64,000 bases of DNA, from contig CM051029.1 in assembly GCA_027627225.1 (NCBI GenBank), positions 5,676,954 through 5,740,953 of the forward strand, given 5' to 3'. Shown piece by piece: positions 24,241-36,800 of this stretch. Position 1 is the first letter of the stretch; each line of letters begins with the position of its first letter. Under the pieces are notes generated by a model that saw only the letters and a list, made by a program, of their open reading frames with translations, ran no database searches and was not told where the DNA came from. Source of the stretch: Congeria kusceri. Its lineage: Eukaryota > Mollusca > Bivalvia > Myida > Dreissenidae. Position numbers and translations under genes: made by a program.

Positions 24241-27211
24241 TCCGTGGCCCAAGCGCATATATTTTCTTGGAAATGGTAGTTGGGGTCAATGTCGCTGTAA
24301 CTAAAAATATTAAAGTGGTTTTGGTTTTTTAAGGTAGTGCAACTTATTTCCAGCGTTGTTTTCCTAAGATCGACCGGTATCGATAACTGTCGGAAAGTGT
24401 CGTTGCCCAGTTCGCATTAAGCCCGTTTGATTCCGTTTGTGTGTGTGCAACACATGATTTTGTTTGATATGAGCTAATTATTTTATGTAATCACGTTAGT
24501 TTATACAAGTTAGGATCATATATATATACTTTGACGAAATGCAAACAAATAAATATATTTGCATAATAGAAGATTGATAGAAATCGAAACAGAATGTAAC
24601 CAGACGTCTCCGTCGTATAAATAATACTACCGTCAAAGAAAATTATACATAGTAGCAAAACAAGGAATGCTTAATCAAAGAAAATCAGAGCAAAAAAATA
24701 AATACATATGATGAACCAGCTTGCATCCTGATAATTAGGATATGAAACAAATGTACGTAAGACCAGAAATTTAAAAAATTGGAGTTTCAAAAATGTGTGA
24801 TTAGATCTATATTGTCTTATAAAATCAGAACATAATGTGATGCTCTTCATTTAAATGCTTGAACTACGAAACTGCATTGTTTAAATTGGGAAATAATAAA
24901 TTAACATTAGTAATATCATTTAATTGTATTTGTTAATTATTAATGGTCTCCCCCCCCCCCCCTTTTTATTAAGTGACAAACTAAATATATATATGCTGCA
25001 TATCTCCTTGTAGCATTTCAAGAAATTGCGTATTGTGACGTTCTTCAGTCCTGCACAAACAAAACAAGAATGTTTGCTGCTCCGCTTTAATAACAGAATC
25101 CATGTTTCTCGTTTAAACTGTTTACAGTCGCTATCTGCAAATGCATGGTACTTACATATTAATGCACTTAACGTCATTAAAGTTATTGAATGTGACGACA
25201 TTATGATCATGCTTTGATGACACACAATTATGTTTATATTTTTGTGTTATATATTCGTTTAAACAAGCATTGTGTTTAGGGTGGGATTTTTTCTACGTGC
25301 GTCCTATGGTGATCCGGTTGGCATACCCTTCTCCATTTCCAAAATGAATTAAACTAACTTACTTTAGATTTGATCAATACGTGTATTTACATGCTTAACA
25401 GAGAGTGCTGAGGAATCATAATATCGAACTCCCTGGTACTAAAGTCACACAAATGTTGGTGACATAATTATTATACCCAAGCATCCCATCTAAAATAAGG
25501 TGCAACCTTTACGAACATTTATTAATTTCTACTTATTATAGCCTTTCTTTGAATCGAGTCAAACAAACATTGCTTTAAATTGCTCTGAATAATTGTTTAT
25601 GAATCATATTCAAATGCATTTTAGTAAATAATTATAAAATGTTATGCAGGTTCATTTCAAAGGAGGAATACCATTGTTCTATAACTCAAATTTGAATATG
25701 TAATATGTTTATGCATGTTTAAACCCGAGCAAATCGATCGATCTATCCACACAATTTTTTTTTAAACTTAGGTATCTTCTAATGAAATATGTCCAATGTC
25801 GTCTTTGGTCGTGTTTGTAGTGATGAGAAATAATCGTAGACAATACGCTGATAGTTGTGTCAAGAGTTGTTTCTCTTTGTATGGATCGACCATTTAAATA
25901 GTGCTTGAAACGTGTCAGAATATTGTATTTAATATATTTAGACATCGATACCGTTTCTGAAATATAAGTGTATATGTAGCCATTTAAAATTTGACTAAAT
26001 CGAAATGTATTCGTGTTGTGTTTTTTTTCTCGTTCAATTCCATTGACTTAAAAACTCATAGCAGTTCTCGGTTTGAAAATTGAATAATATACGAGTGAAT
26101 CGAGTTAAACAGTCTTTATTTGCAAACGAAATATGAGACATATAAAAAAACAATTTCATGTGGTCCACGCACAACTTGCGTACAGGATACAATTGAGTAG
26201 TAGTATGTCTTATATATGTGATATCAATTTTGAATTGTATTGTATAATTCAAATGTGTATAAAACAACCCTGGTATATTAGCAAACGAATACACTTTATC
26301 ATAAACATCTTTTCAGGAAGGTGTTTCAAAACAGTGTAACGTCACTGAATGAGGATGTGCCAGCGATGTTTTTTAATCATGCTTAGAGAAATATAATGTA
26401 TGTTGTGCGCTTGACACTCATATAATCGATGTGCAGTTTCTCATATCAAAGGTCACCAAGTTACACAACATCTTGTCCAAACAATAATTCACATAGACGG
26501 AAAGAAACAAAAATGTACATTAATAACATATGTCTAGCTATTCGAATATATATATATAAGACTTAACAGATATTGATACCAACCAACATATGCGTTACTT
26601 ACTAAACCAACACATTGCCTGACAAAGTTTTGGTTTAGACTGTATACATATAATTCCTTCTGACGGTCGATAAAACCATTTAAATATAAAGCATACACAA
26701 CATTCATACAATTAGAATGGAAATAAATAAACGTTTATTACTAGAATAAAAGACAGTTACACCTATATGTTTAAATCTCTACCATTGTTTTACAAACGTG
26801 GATGCTGCACTATGATACTAAAACAAACGGTTGTTTCTAATTCAACAAATAGTTTCACGTGGAGTATTTCGTTAGTTTTAATATATGTAACGGTAATTTA
26901 ATGAAATTGTTCATTTTTAATGCATACGTTTAATGTATTCGCTTTCTTTTTGACTGCAATCGTACGCTAGCTCATATCCGGATAAACCTTGTTTTCTTTC
27001 CGTATGTTTTGTGACTTGCTCCTACCTCCAGCCCTTAAAATACAAGATGTGTGGTTCTGAACGATTAATGCATAGATAATTATCATAGTTTCGCTTAATG
27101 AAAGTATAGTTGTTGTTATTATGGAGTAAGACACATAGGCTCTATCTGAATATAAACGAAAAATAATTTTGACAAATAAGAAGATGATAGGTACACGTAT
27201 ACTATATACAC
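24241..27211. other. no recognised gene
   Basis: AT-rich. There is a C homopolymer of about 15 at 24948. The minus frames 24920-25225, 25709-25945 and 26034-26294 show no domain. Part of the span (about 26720-26905) resembles 62823-63018. Confidence 0.4.
26720..26905 (+). repeat. Segment paralogous to 62823-63018
   Basis: Shared landmarks occur in the same order: AACGTTTATT, CTACCATTG versus CCACCATTG, ACAAACGT(G/T)GATG(C/T)TGCA, TCTAATTCAA, CACGTG and a closing TTAATGAA. The divergence looks old. It lies about 0.3 kb beyond the 3' end of the minus-strand receptor gene, so the second copy may mark the flank of another gene copy. Confidence 0.5.
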
Positions 27212-29742
27212 TTAGTATTGCGTACGGATATAATGAATATCGTCTGCTTCGTGCTGCCTCGCATGTTCCCTTCTATCCTTATTAGTTATTGGTTGCACAT
27301 CTTTCGCCGGAGAAGTCGGGACTAGGGTTTTCTTCGCTTCTTCTTCAACCACATTAAGTAGAAAAAGGATAGTAATTAATGAATAGTGACTAAGCATAAT
27401 GATTATTATATACTATTTGTGCAAATGTTTGTTGTATTTTAAAAGTCGTTAACTAATTACATTTTGTGAATACACATGTAATAAGTCAAACGCACGCAAT
27501 GCAACTTTGAATAATATATGCATGGACGTACACTTGACACGTTGCAAATTGTGCAATTGTGTCGCGCAAAATGCCGCATTCGCGACTGTGTTTTATCCGC
27601 AACTCCTGCTTCCCATTCAAAGACAAGTTCTATAGTGAATTTCAAATGCATTAACACACTCATAAATCTGCTTTATGTAAACATACTTGACTGTTTGTAC
27701 GTTTTAAAATAGCAACATATGCCGTTTTGTGTTTGATCTTTGACAGTGTAAGATAACAATCTAAATCAATGTAATGTATAAAATGTATTTGTTTTTTACC
27801 CACACCTTTTTGTTGAACTGTTTCCTCTTGTGCACGTCTTTGCTTTTCCACCTCGTCTGATTCATTTAAGTACAAATCGTATGGTTATTTATGCAGAACA
27901 AGCATAATAACTAATAAGTCAAATTGCGACTGTATATGGTTGCAGTTTTTCTAAAAATGTCGTAAAATAAGCTCACCCAAAATAATGTAATTATGATAAT
28001 TATACTTTAATTTTAGATATACGGTTTGTCTTCTAAGTATTGCGAACCTATTGCTTCAATACTTATATCAAATACTTATATCATATAGAAACCATTTGTT
28101 ACATTTTATTATTGTTTTCTGGATTTTGAGGTGGTTGTCATTTTCTAATGATTTCTTTCATATAATGAATAAGACTTTAACATCGTTTTATAACGTTGTA
28201 TAGTGAATTGCATATGCATAAACACACTCATAAATCTGCATTATGTGAACATACTTGACTGTTTGTAATTTTTAAAATAGTAACATAGGCCCATTTGTGT
28301 TTGCTCTTTGACAGTGTAAGTTAACAATCTAAATCAATGTAATGTATAAAATATATTTGTATTTTACCCAATCTGTTGTTATGATAATTTGTTGCCGCTT
28401 TTTCAAGTTGTAATCTGTGTCTTTTCTTCTCTTCGGATTCTTTTAAGTACAAATCGTATGGTTTTTTATGCAGAACAAGCATAATAACTAATTAGTCATA
28501 TTTCGACTATATATGGTTGCAGTTTTTCTAAACATGTCGTAAAAGAAGCTGTTAGATATATGGTTTGTCTTCTTAGTATTACGAACCTATTGCTTCACTA
28601 CTTATATCAAATACTTATATCATATAGAAAGCATTTGTTACATTTTATTATTGTTTTCTGCATTTTGAGGTGGTTGTCATTTTCTAACGATTTCCTTCAT
28701 ATAATGAATAAGACCTTAACATCGTTTCATAACGTAATATTTAATCATAATATATATATTCGTGTATGTTACCTTTGTAACATATGATGCAATGTTCTTT
28801 GCGAAATGATCTGCAACGAATATTGTGATAGCAGATCAGCCCAAGAATCACAAGAATCACAGTAAGAAAGACGGCAACACACGAAACAGCGATTCCGGCG
28901 ATTTCTCCGTCGTTTAGATCTGTTTCGAACATTCGCATGCAATAGGAAATAACATATGCAAACATTGCGTCTTCTGTATAAATATGTTACTAGTTTTAAT
29001 ATATTATTGCCTGTTGTCAATACATTATAGTTGAAAATGTTATTTATAGTCACAAAATGCACACAACTAAATTCATATAAACGACATCACGTGTATGTTT
29101 TAAATTTGTGCTAGCCCGAATCTGTGTATTTGTCGCTTGTATAGTTTTATCCTTCGTAGTTTAGTCTAGTATTTTACTCAACTGGCCATGAAGGGTTCGT
29201 TTCATATAACAAACTGCAATTATAACAAGTAAAAGTACTATTAAAAGGTCAAGTCCAATACAAATCGGTGCAATAATCCATAAAATAATGTGTGATTTGG
29301 GTTTTCTTGATATTTCATTTGTTTCTGACTGAGCTCCAGTGGTTATTTCTGAAAAGACACAAACGTCTACTGGCTCAGTTCATGTAACACTCGACAATGT
29401 GAAATTGTCATTTAAAAGGACGAGTTATAATCTTCATAAAACATAATATATGCCTTGAATTAATTTTCAATTATATACATTATAAAACGCACGTTCAGTT
29501 TACATACATTTTGTATTTTGTATTTACGATATTGTTTGCATTACACAATACAAACACGTTTACCTTTTACATGTCCAGATGTAGCTCCTGGCACTGAAGT
29601 TGTCGTAGCTGCATTATGCAAGAAATAAATACAATATGTACATTATTAAATGGTTGAGTTATGAGCTTTATACACAAGGCGTTTACAGCAAACAAAGACA
29701 ATACACCATAATTGAAACCATAACTAACACGACAACAACAAC

Positions 29743-29780
<38 letters not shown>

Positions 29781-29876
29781 TAATAATAATAATAATAATG
29801 ATAATAATAATAATAATAATAACGGCAATAATAATGTTAACAATACTGCTGCTACTACTACTACTACTTCTACTAT

Positions 29877-29922
<46 letters not shown>

Positions 29923-29990
29923 GCCACTAGAACTACTACTACTACTACTTCTACTACTACTACTACTTCTACTACTACTACTACTACTAT

Positions 29991-30032
<42 letters not shown>

Positions 30033-30047
30033 AACTACTTCTACTAA

Positions 30048-30144
<97 letters not shown>

Positions 30145-30170
30145 TCTGCTACTACTACTACTACTACTAC

Positions 30171-30206
<36 letters not shown>

Positions 30207-30277
30207 TAATAATAATAATAATAATATTAATAATAATAATAGTAACAACAACAACAATAATAATGTTAACAATACTG

Positions 30278-30320
<43 letters not shown>

Positions 30321-30914
30321 CAATACTACAACTACTACTACTACTACTACTCCTACAACTACTACCTCTACTACTATTACTACTACTATTAATACAAAAA
30401 ATAATAACAAGAAGAAGAAATCACCTGTTTTTTCTTCGAAGCAGATTGTCTGTAGGTCAGTGTTGTCGCTTTTATGGCAAGTGTACGTTCCGGACGTTGT
30501 TTCATTGAAATATAAAACGGTTATGGTTACAGACGTCAAGTCTTCGTTTGAGGAAACAGTGTAAACACCAGCACTTGTTTGTTCTAAGATGCAGACAATT
30601 TTCGAAGTCTCTGAACATTCCCCAATGCCTGTTTGGTTATTAAAACATACTACTGTTTTGAGTCCACTGCTAGGCCAACTGTAATTAAACACCAACGTCT
30701 GATTTATGGCTCCAATATCAGCGTATTGCCTTATGCAGGCAGCTGAAATAAAAAAATTAAATGGATGAAAACATGTTAAGTAATTTATATTGACCAGATT
30801 GTTAAAATAAGCACGTACACATTATAAAATCGTTTTATATAAAAGCAACTTACCACCAATGTCACATATTGTCAAAAACGTTAGCAAAACGCCTACAAAA
30901 GAATAAGAAATCAT
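27212..30914 (-). CDS. Single-Ig type I membrane receptor, long-tail splice form (predicted)
   Basis: Predicted exons on the minus strand, all internal junctions phase 1: 30914-30854, 30742-30425, 29608-29564, 28919-28773, 28439-28368, 27856-27800, 27342-27212. They join to 831 nt, 276 residues. Signal peptide 1-20; Ig-like domain 21-126 with the F-strand motif SGTYTC; Thr-rich stalk 127-141. The second membrane exon has the helix IAVSCVAVFLTVILVILGLICY with no charged residue, then a basic CRSFRK. Two small charged cytoplasmic exons follow (KESEEKKRHR-type and DEVEKQRRAQEE-type), then a tail ending DDIHYIRTQY and TAA at 27212-27214. The tail tyrosines resemble but do not meet the ITIM consensus, because Thr is at +3. 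Ligand and pathway are unknown. Membrane and tail exons could instead belong to a separate gene that lost its front. Acceptors of the two small exons are weak. Confidence 0.5.
27640..28742 (-). repeat. Tandem duplication of a cytoplasmic exon with its introns
   Basis: Two copies of about 550 bp, roughly 27640-28205 and 28206-28742, align along their length. Shared blocks include CACACTCATAAATCTGC, CATACTTGACTGTTTGTA, AACAATCTAAATCAATGTAATG, ACAAATCGTATGGTT and CTTATATCAAATACTTATATC. Each copy holds one small charged exon (28439-28368 and 27856-27800, minus strand). The exon sequences have diverged more than the intron around them. The 27.6-kb copy has an extra insertion of about 37 bp near 27975. 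Confidence 0.85.
29161..30914 (-). CDS. Single-Ig type I membrane receptor, short-tail splice form (predicted)
   Basis: Exons 30914-30854, 30742-30425, 29608-29564 and 29348-29161 join to 612 nt, 203 residues; every junction is GT-AG and phase 1. The signal peptide starts MISYSFVGVLLTFLTICDIG. The Ig-like exon (21-126) has SGTYTC in its F strand, an extra Cys pair region (VVCF, GECS, VCIL) and several N-glycosylation sites (NQT, NYS, NET). The usual B-strand Cys and C-strand Trp are not in standard places. A Thr-rich stalk follows. The membrane exon has a helix of about 28 residues (about 162-189) with an aspartate at 175 in LDLLIV. It then ends after MKRTLHGQLSKILD. Membrane Asp with a short tail is the layout of receptors or adaptors that pair through charged helices; that role is inference. 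The 700-bp microsatellite between the stalk and Ig exons lies in an intron. Confidence 0.7.
29726..30396. repeat. Long ATT/ACT trinucleotide microsatellite inside a receptor intron
   Basis: About 670 bp of AAT, ACT and related triplets in blocks, wholly within the intron between the Ig exon and the stalk exon. The poly-Leu and poly-Val reading frames on both strands here are artefacts; the minus one simply runs out of the real Ig exon. Confidence 0.9.
30854..30914 (-). CDS. Signal-peptide exon of the minus-strand receptor
   Basis: ATG at 30914-30912 opens 20 codons of hydrophobic sequence (VGVLLTFLTI core) and ends with phase-1 donor GGTG|GTAAGTT. The donor matches the consensus strongly. 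The next exon supplies CT to complete the split Ala codon. Confidence 0.75.
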
Positions 30915-30971
30915 TCTTTTCTACACTGTGCATAAAGCCTGCACTAACACGTAAGACGCATATGCTGTCAA

Positions 30972-30982
30972 ACTATATTTAT
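30972..30982 (-). promoter_or_regulatory. TATA-like element upstream of the minus-strand receptor
   Basis: On the minus strand ATAAATATAG lies about 60 nt upstream of the predicted ATG, a workable spacing for a TATA box with a short 5' UTR. In AT-rich DNA this is weak evidence. Confidence 0.3.
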
Positions 30983-32949
30983 CGGAAATCAAAGCGCTAA
31001 GCACACTATTTTAGTTATAGACTTACAGTGGATACAGGGTAAACTACCAATATTTTAATCACATATATGATAAGCGTCTAAAGGTATATGTCCAAATGCA
31101 ACCACAAAATCCATAAAATAGTGCTTGTTTATTGTTATGAAATATGTCCCACTCATCCGCTTAATAAAGTTTGTTATACATGTTAGCATCCAATTTTCTA
31201 TTGTTGACAGTCATGGTCTGGTACGTTATAATGTATATGATAATACACTTACTGGTAAAGTTTCATTGTTAAAAAGATTTATCAAATGTGTGTAAGATAT
31301 TCAAATTGGTATTTCGATATACAGTGTAGATAAAATTTATTAAATTGTGTCAATTAACGCCTTTAATTAATAATAGCATCACAAGATAGGTCATGGCTGG
31401 CACATGTTCCTTGTGATGAGTGTGTTGACAAATGCCCCTTTCTGAACACCAACAATTAGGGGATAATATTTTATTTGTGAGTGACAATTGATTTTCCTCT
31501 GCTGAAAAAATACATTGAAAGTATGTTTGTGACAAATTAGTAACTTTAAAACAATACAAGACGAGAGCTAAAACCCCTGATTCGAATTCGACTTAGTTAA
31601 ATGGGTACATATATACCTTTCTCTACCGTGTATGAGCATTATCTAAATGTGTGTTCTGCTCTCCTCTCACCATCTACATAATTGTTATGTTGAATAATTT
31701 GATGAAATATTTTAACACTTGGCTGCATGGCTAACATATAATCTGATCTATTTGTATACTGTTTAAGTTGTAAATTGCAATTGTAAGTTGTATTAACTTA
31801 TTTTTATGTTTACGTAACCATTTCAATGACTTATCTTCATTTACAACAGCATCTTGACTAACAAACCCGTATATTATCCATTTTTTAAAAGTCAAATGCC
31901 CTTAACACGAGGCAACAGATGGTATTTTACTTGAGCGTGTTTTTTTTAACGCTATGTAAGTGGTTTGGAAATATCGACGAAATGCCTTACACAGGCAATA
32001 TAATGTTGCCATTTCATTCGATGTTAATTCATAAACGACCTATTGTTCTAGTAGATCTCCGTATCAGGAGTGTTAATACGCTCCTTTATATATAGTGCAG
32101 TTTTCTTTTGGGAATCGGTGACAAAAATAGAAATTGTCAATTTGTCAATATGTGAATCCTTGTAATGTATATTGATTTTATATTAATATTAATAAGCCAT
32201 TCTTGAAAAAAACAATAACCAGAAACAATTTCTTTAAACATTCGTCTGCTTGCTTTTGTCTTGTAATTATTTGAGCTGTGCAGTGTACGATTCTATGCGT
32301 TAACACCATGATAGTAAGAAAATATGGCGTTGATACTATATAAATATCAAAGGCAGTTGGAGGGTATAGTACATATTGCAACCCGAGGAGAGTGATGTCA
32401 AAAGAGGCCGAAGTGGGGCAATATTTATTATACCCCTGTACATGCCTATGGTATTTGTTTTAATATACCGAACAGAAGTACTGTAAATCAAAGTACAAAC
32501 TAGTCGTACATAGTAAACTTAAGTTTATTATTCAAAATTCAACCGCTCATCGACTTTGATCTTTTAAATACATTTTAATAAGAGCCTACCGATTATTAGC
32601 TTACAATTATTTATTGAAAATATATATATAAATTACAGCCCGCTCGGTGTATATTACTTTCCCAGGCCATGGCATATAAAATAAATAAGGGATGGATATA
32701 TGGGAAATAAAAATAGGAACACGAAGTGAGGTATAATAATCTGGTTTATTTCATTAAAACGAGCGTCATCAAGTTGCTATTATGATGTTTATTGAGTGTT
32801 GCATTAAGTAATTCAATTATATTTATATTTCACGTTAAATCGTCTTTTTATGTAATTTGAAATAGTATTTGCTCCAAAATATACCCAGTCGTCACATTCC
32901 TAATAAATTATATTTTTTCAACATTATAATATGTGTTCTTAGTAATGTA
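30983..32949. other. Intergenic, upstream of the divergent receptor pair
   Basis: AT-rich. Short minus frames at 31350-31559 and 32178-32381 show no domain. Together with 33304-33857 this forms the roughly 2.9-kb spacer between the two receptor genes and would contain any shared control sequence. Confidence 0.4.
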
Positions 32950-33303
32950 TGGATGTCAACGTATATCCGAATATCCCAATATCCAGATATTATGTTAGTA
33001 TCCGGATAGAAAAGTAGTAAGCAAAAATCGTATACACAATGGAAAATTTGATTCAATAAATTAAAGAAAACACATAATTCACTAACAAAAATCAGCATAG
33101 TTAAAGTACATATACTGTTTTCAATAATTTGAAACTATTCTGTTTTCAAAATACATATATCGTATTGTAGAAGGATAAGATGTGTTTAGATGTAAACTAA
33201 ATGTTGCAACTTTAACAAGCGCCATATTCTAGCCACTTTTGCCGAAGTATCCGGATATTACATACAAATATCCGGATACCAGTTTTGGTACCTGTTGACA
33301 TCC
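32950..33303. mobile_element. Short inverted-repeat element, hAT-like MITE
   Basis: The ends read TGGATGTCAAC and, inverted, GGGATGTCAAC; the GATGTCAAC end resembles hAT-type termini. Just inside both ends lie several TATCCGGATA-type palindromes. At about 354 bp it is far too short to encode a transposase. No clear 8-bp target duplication was seen. Confidence 0.55.
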
Positions 33304-33857
33304 CTTATTCCTATCTGTATCTTGTTCAAATACATATTAGCTTTCTTTAGCTCTATAATTAAATACTTAAGTTTTCATTGTTGACTGTCTTTCTGCGTGT
33401 TGTGTTCTCATTTTAAATACATATATCAGTGAAAATAATGTTAAATTAACATCGTAGTCTATGTTGCGTAGAAATAGGTTTACTACAAAATGTTTCCTGA
33501 TAAACATGTTATTCCTATGCGTATTTACCAGTTAACTGTAAGGGCTTTATTATTCCAAATACTTTAAGGCATAAATTAAGGATTGTCCGGCCTCTTCATG
33601 GGGTATTCCACTCTGTGTATTGGTCCACGATAAAATTTATTTTTCATAATCTGCATTTTTTCTCTCAGCAGACTGAACAATGGCTGGGTAACTGTTTCAA
33701 TTGTAGCAGTGTATTGATCTTAGCTGAAAATAATAGCCATACTGTGTCTGCACTGTGACCGCAGCAGAAGAAACTATTATGACATCACGCAGATTTCAAT
33801 AATATCGACAACAGTTCATAACTATACCGATTGCGCAAGATTGCTTAACGTACTGTA

Positions 33858-36800
33858 ATGAAGGAGATTTTAAACATGGCTACGCTTTTTGTTGCGTTAT
33901 TGTTTATGTCAATGCAGTCTTCAATACAAGGTAAATTGCTTAAATGTAATTTTACTACGACTTCTGAAGTCCTACCTTTGCTTTCGTTCTTTCACTGATT
34001 GTGTTTTTTCAAATGCGATGATTTGTTAATTTTCACTAGCTGAAGACGCTCAAAACGCACAACTGGAAGCAGATGTGGATGATGTTTTTATCAACAATAG
34101 ACTTGTGTTTAAATGTAGGACAACTTCACAAGCTATCCAGGTAAAATGGAGACGTTCAGTTAACAACGTTGAACATATCCTTGTGGTTCAAGACTTTGCA
34201 GACAACAAATGTTTTTCTTCGGATCAGCCTGATTATTTGGAATGCTATTGTAACTCAACAACTGTGTACACGTGTGCCATCAAAGCCGTTAATGAGTCCA
34301 ATGATGGGGATATATGGCGTTGTTCGGCTGTAATTGATGGATTTACACGGTACAGCAACAGTTACAACATCAATCTGCTAGGTAAGAGTACATATTTGAT
34401 ATAAATACGTTGTTTTGGTACAGATCGAAGACAAAATAAATGTGTACATCAAATGATCAGAATAATTTATGAATGTCTATAATCGAGCAGAATGTACTAA
34501 CTGATATTGTTTTCAATGACAGTTAGTACCTTTTGGCTTTCAACCCTTGATATAAAACTCATCTCCTTGGAGTCCTTTCGCAATCAGAAAAGACTGTAAT
34601 ACGTATTTAATAATTTTGACAGCGAATATGAGATAATTATAATCATTAATGAAATAATAATAATTAAAAAAAAAAAATTAAATTTTAATATTTACATTTT
34701 AAACATAAATATAATTTCCTAATTGAAGTTGGACTTCTTTTTGTATCACTATCATTAATGACAAAACTCGTTCGCCATAACGGGGATATGTTATATAATA
34801 TTTCAACAAATCACCCAAAGAAAAAATGCTTAGTTGAATGTGAGAATGCAAAATTATGTTAAAGATGCATTATTTTAATGGCCAAAACAATACATGAAAT
34901 GAAGGGTATACCCAGTTGAACTCGATTAGATAGATATTCCGGGTTTATAGAAGAAGAAAACAAGTACCGACTTAATTACATCATATACAATACATATGTG
35001 TGGCTTCCTATTCGAAGGGTTAGTATGTTCACACTTTTTTATTAAGTGTTCAAACCTCAGACAAGTAATAATTGACCATGGTCAAGCTTGACGCACATCC
35101 AACCATTTGTATTCCCTTGTTTTAAAGAGTCAGTTTTTTTCAATTTTGTATCAATAGAATGAAAACCCGGAGCAGTTACTTCATTCAATTTTCTTTTACA
35201 AATAATTTATAATTAGATTTAGCATTCATTTGGAGTCAATAGATCTACTTGTCAAACGTATATATTCGGATATGCCTAACTTCGGGTGTGTCATTCAGAA
35301 TTTCCAGCTACTTCAAGATAACGAAGATAAATTATATGTGTGGTCGCTGATGACATAAACATGCATGATAGTTTTTATTAACAAAATGAATGATAATGTT
35401 ACAAATCTGAGTTCGATAAAAACAATTTAATACGAGCCACTGCTCACGATAATGTTTAATATATAATATACTCCGAACAAGCCTAGGTACATTTACTTAA
35501 CGACTTTTGTTTATGCATGCGAAGTTTGCATGAAGCTTGTGTGATTTCTATAAAAGTTGTGCAGTTTATGCAAATGAGCAATTATACGTTATATTCCAGT
35601 TATACTCACCACGCTGACATTGCTTCCACGACCTGTCTCAGCCGTGTCCTACCCTATATACAATGCTACTTCAACATTCACATGCATCACTTCACATAGT
35701 AGACCAGCGGCAAGTATTCACTGGTTCGAAGATGGTATGAACATCACCGAGAAATCCAGTTATGAATACAGTCTTTATGTGGCCACAAGCCGTGTGAACT
35801 ACACCCCAAAAACCCGCAACAACACGAAATTGTCCTGTGTGGCCACCTACGTGTATAAAAACATAACCATACACGTACATAATGGCACGGATTTGCAAAT
35901 TCAATGTAAGTAGAATGTATTGGTATAATGCGATTGTTTTCATAAATAACACAAAATGGGATAATATTTCAGACAATTATCTGCGAACCAAACCTCTACC
36001 ACATGCCTTGGATTAATATGAACATATATCCAACTTTTTGTCAAGACTTATAATCATTGTTATTGGAAAATTAAGTAATCCTGTCTGACGCATTTCTTGC
36101 TCTAGCTGTCAGGCATCTTTAAATAATGTTCAAACGCTTCTTTATGTTTGTGAAATGCATTAAAACCAAAAAAAGTGTAAACAGTTTAATGTCTGATGGT
36201 TACATTAAGAATGGTTCCACAATCAACACCTCGATTCAATATAATACATTCAAGTGCAAATGCTTAGGTAAATTGCGTTCATAAATACGCATGTATGTTT
36301 AAAGATTTGTTTAATTTTGAGCAATATAACAGGTAACACGTTTGATTGAAGGGTGAGCATCTCATTTAGTGTTGGCTTTATCAAACATTATTATTACTGC
36401 GAGGTAACATCGAGCTCGTTGGAGAGCTGGTGTTTACTGGCAGCTGAACTTAACTTACAGTAATTTTGAAAGTAACATGATATGTGTTGCCGCATTTCGA
36501 GTGGGAAAATCTAGAGAGTACCCGATAGTTTTACTTAGTGAAACAACTGTAATAGTCAAGTATAATTACGCAATATACGTCATTTAATACGGCAGCTCTC
36601 AGTTTGGCGTGAATGCTCTAATCTTGTTTTATGGTATTTTGTTGTATAACGCCCGCGTAATTGCACGTGGCGTTATTACGTGACATGCATGACGTCAACT
36701 CCGCCCTCTTGGGTATTGCTATGTTTACGTCAGTTATTAAAATTTATCGAACCTGGGACAACGTCTTATCCGTTTTATCCACTTTTGACACCAATTTATG

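Noticed and set aside
29636..30695. Long poly-Leu and poly-Val reading frames on both strands
   Set aside because: They are translations of the trinucleotide microsatellite; only the first part of the minus frame (30425-30695) is a real Ig exon.
36647..36678. Short GC-rich palindrome ATAACGCC...GGCGTTAT
   Set aside because: Only about 8 paired bases, inside an intron; expected by chance over 64 kb.
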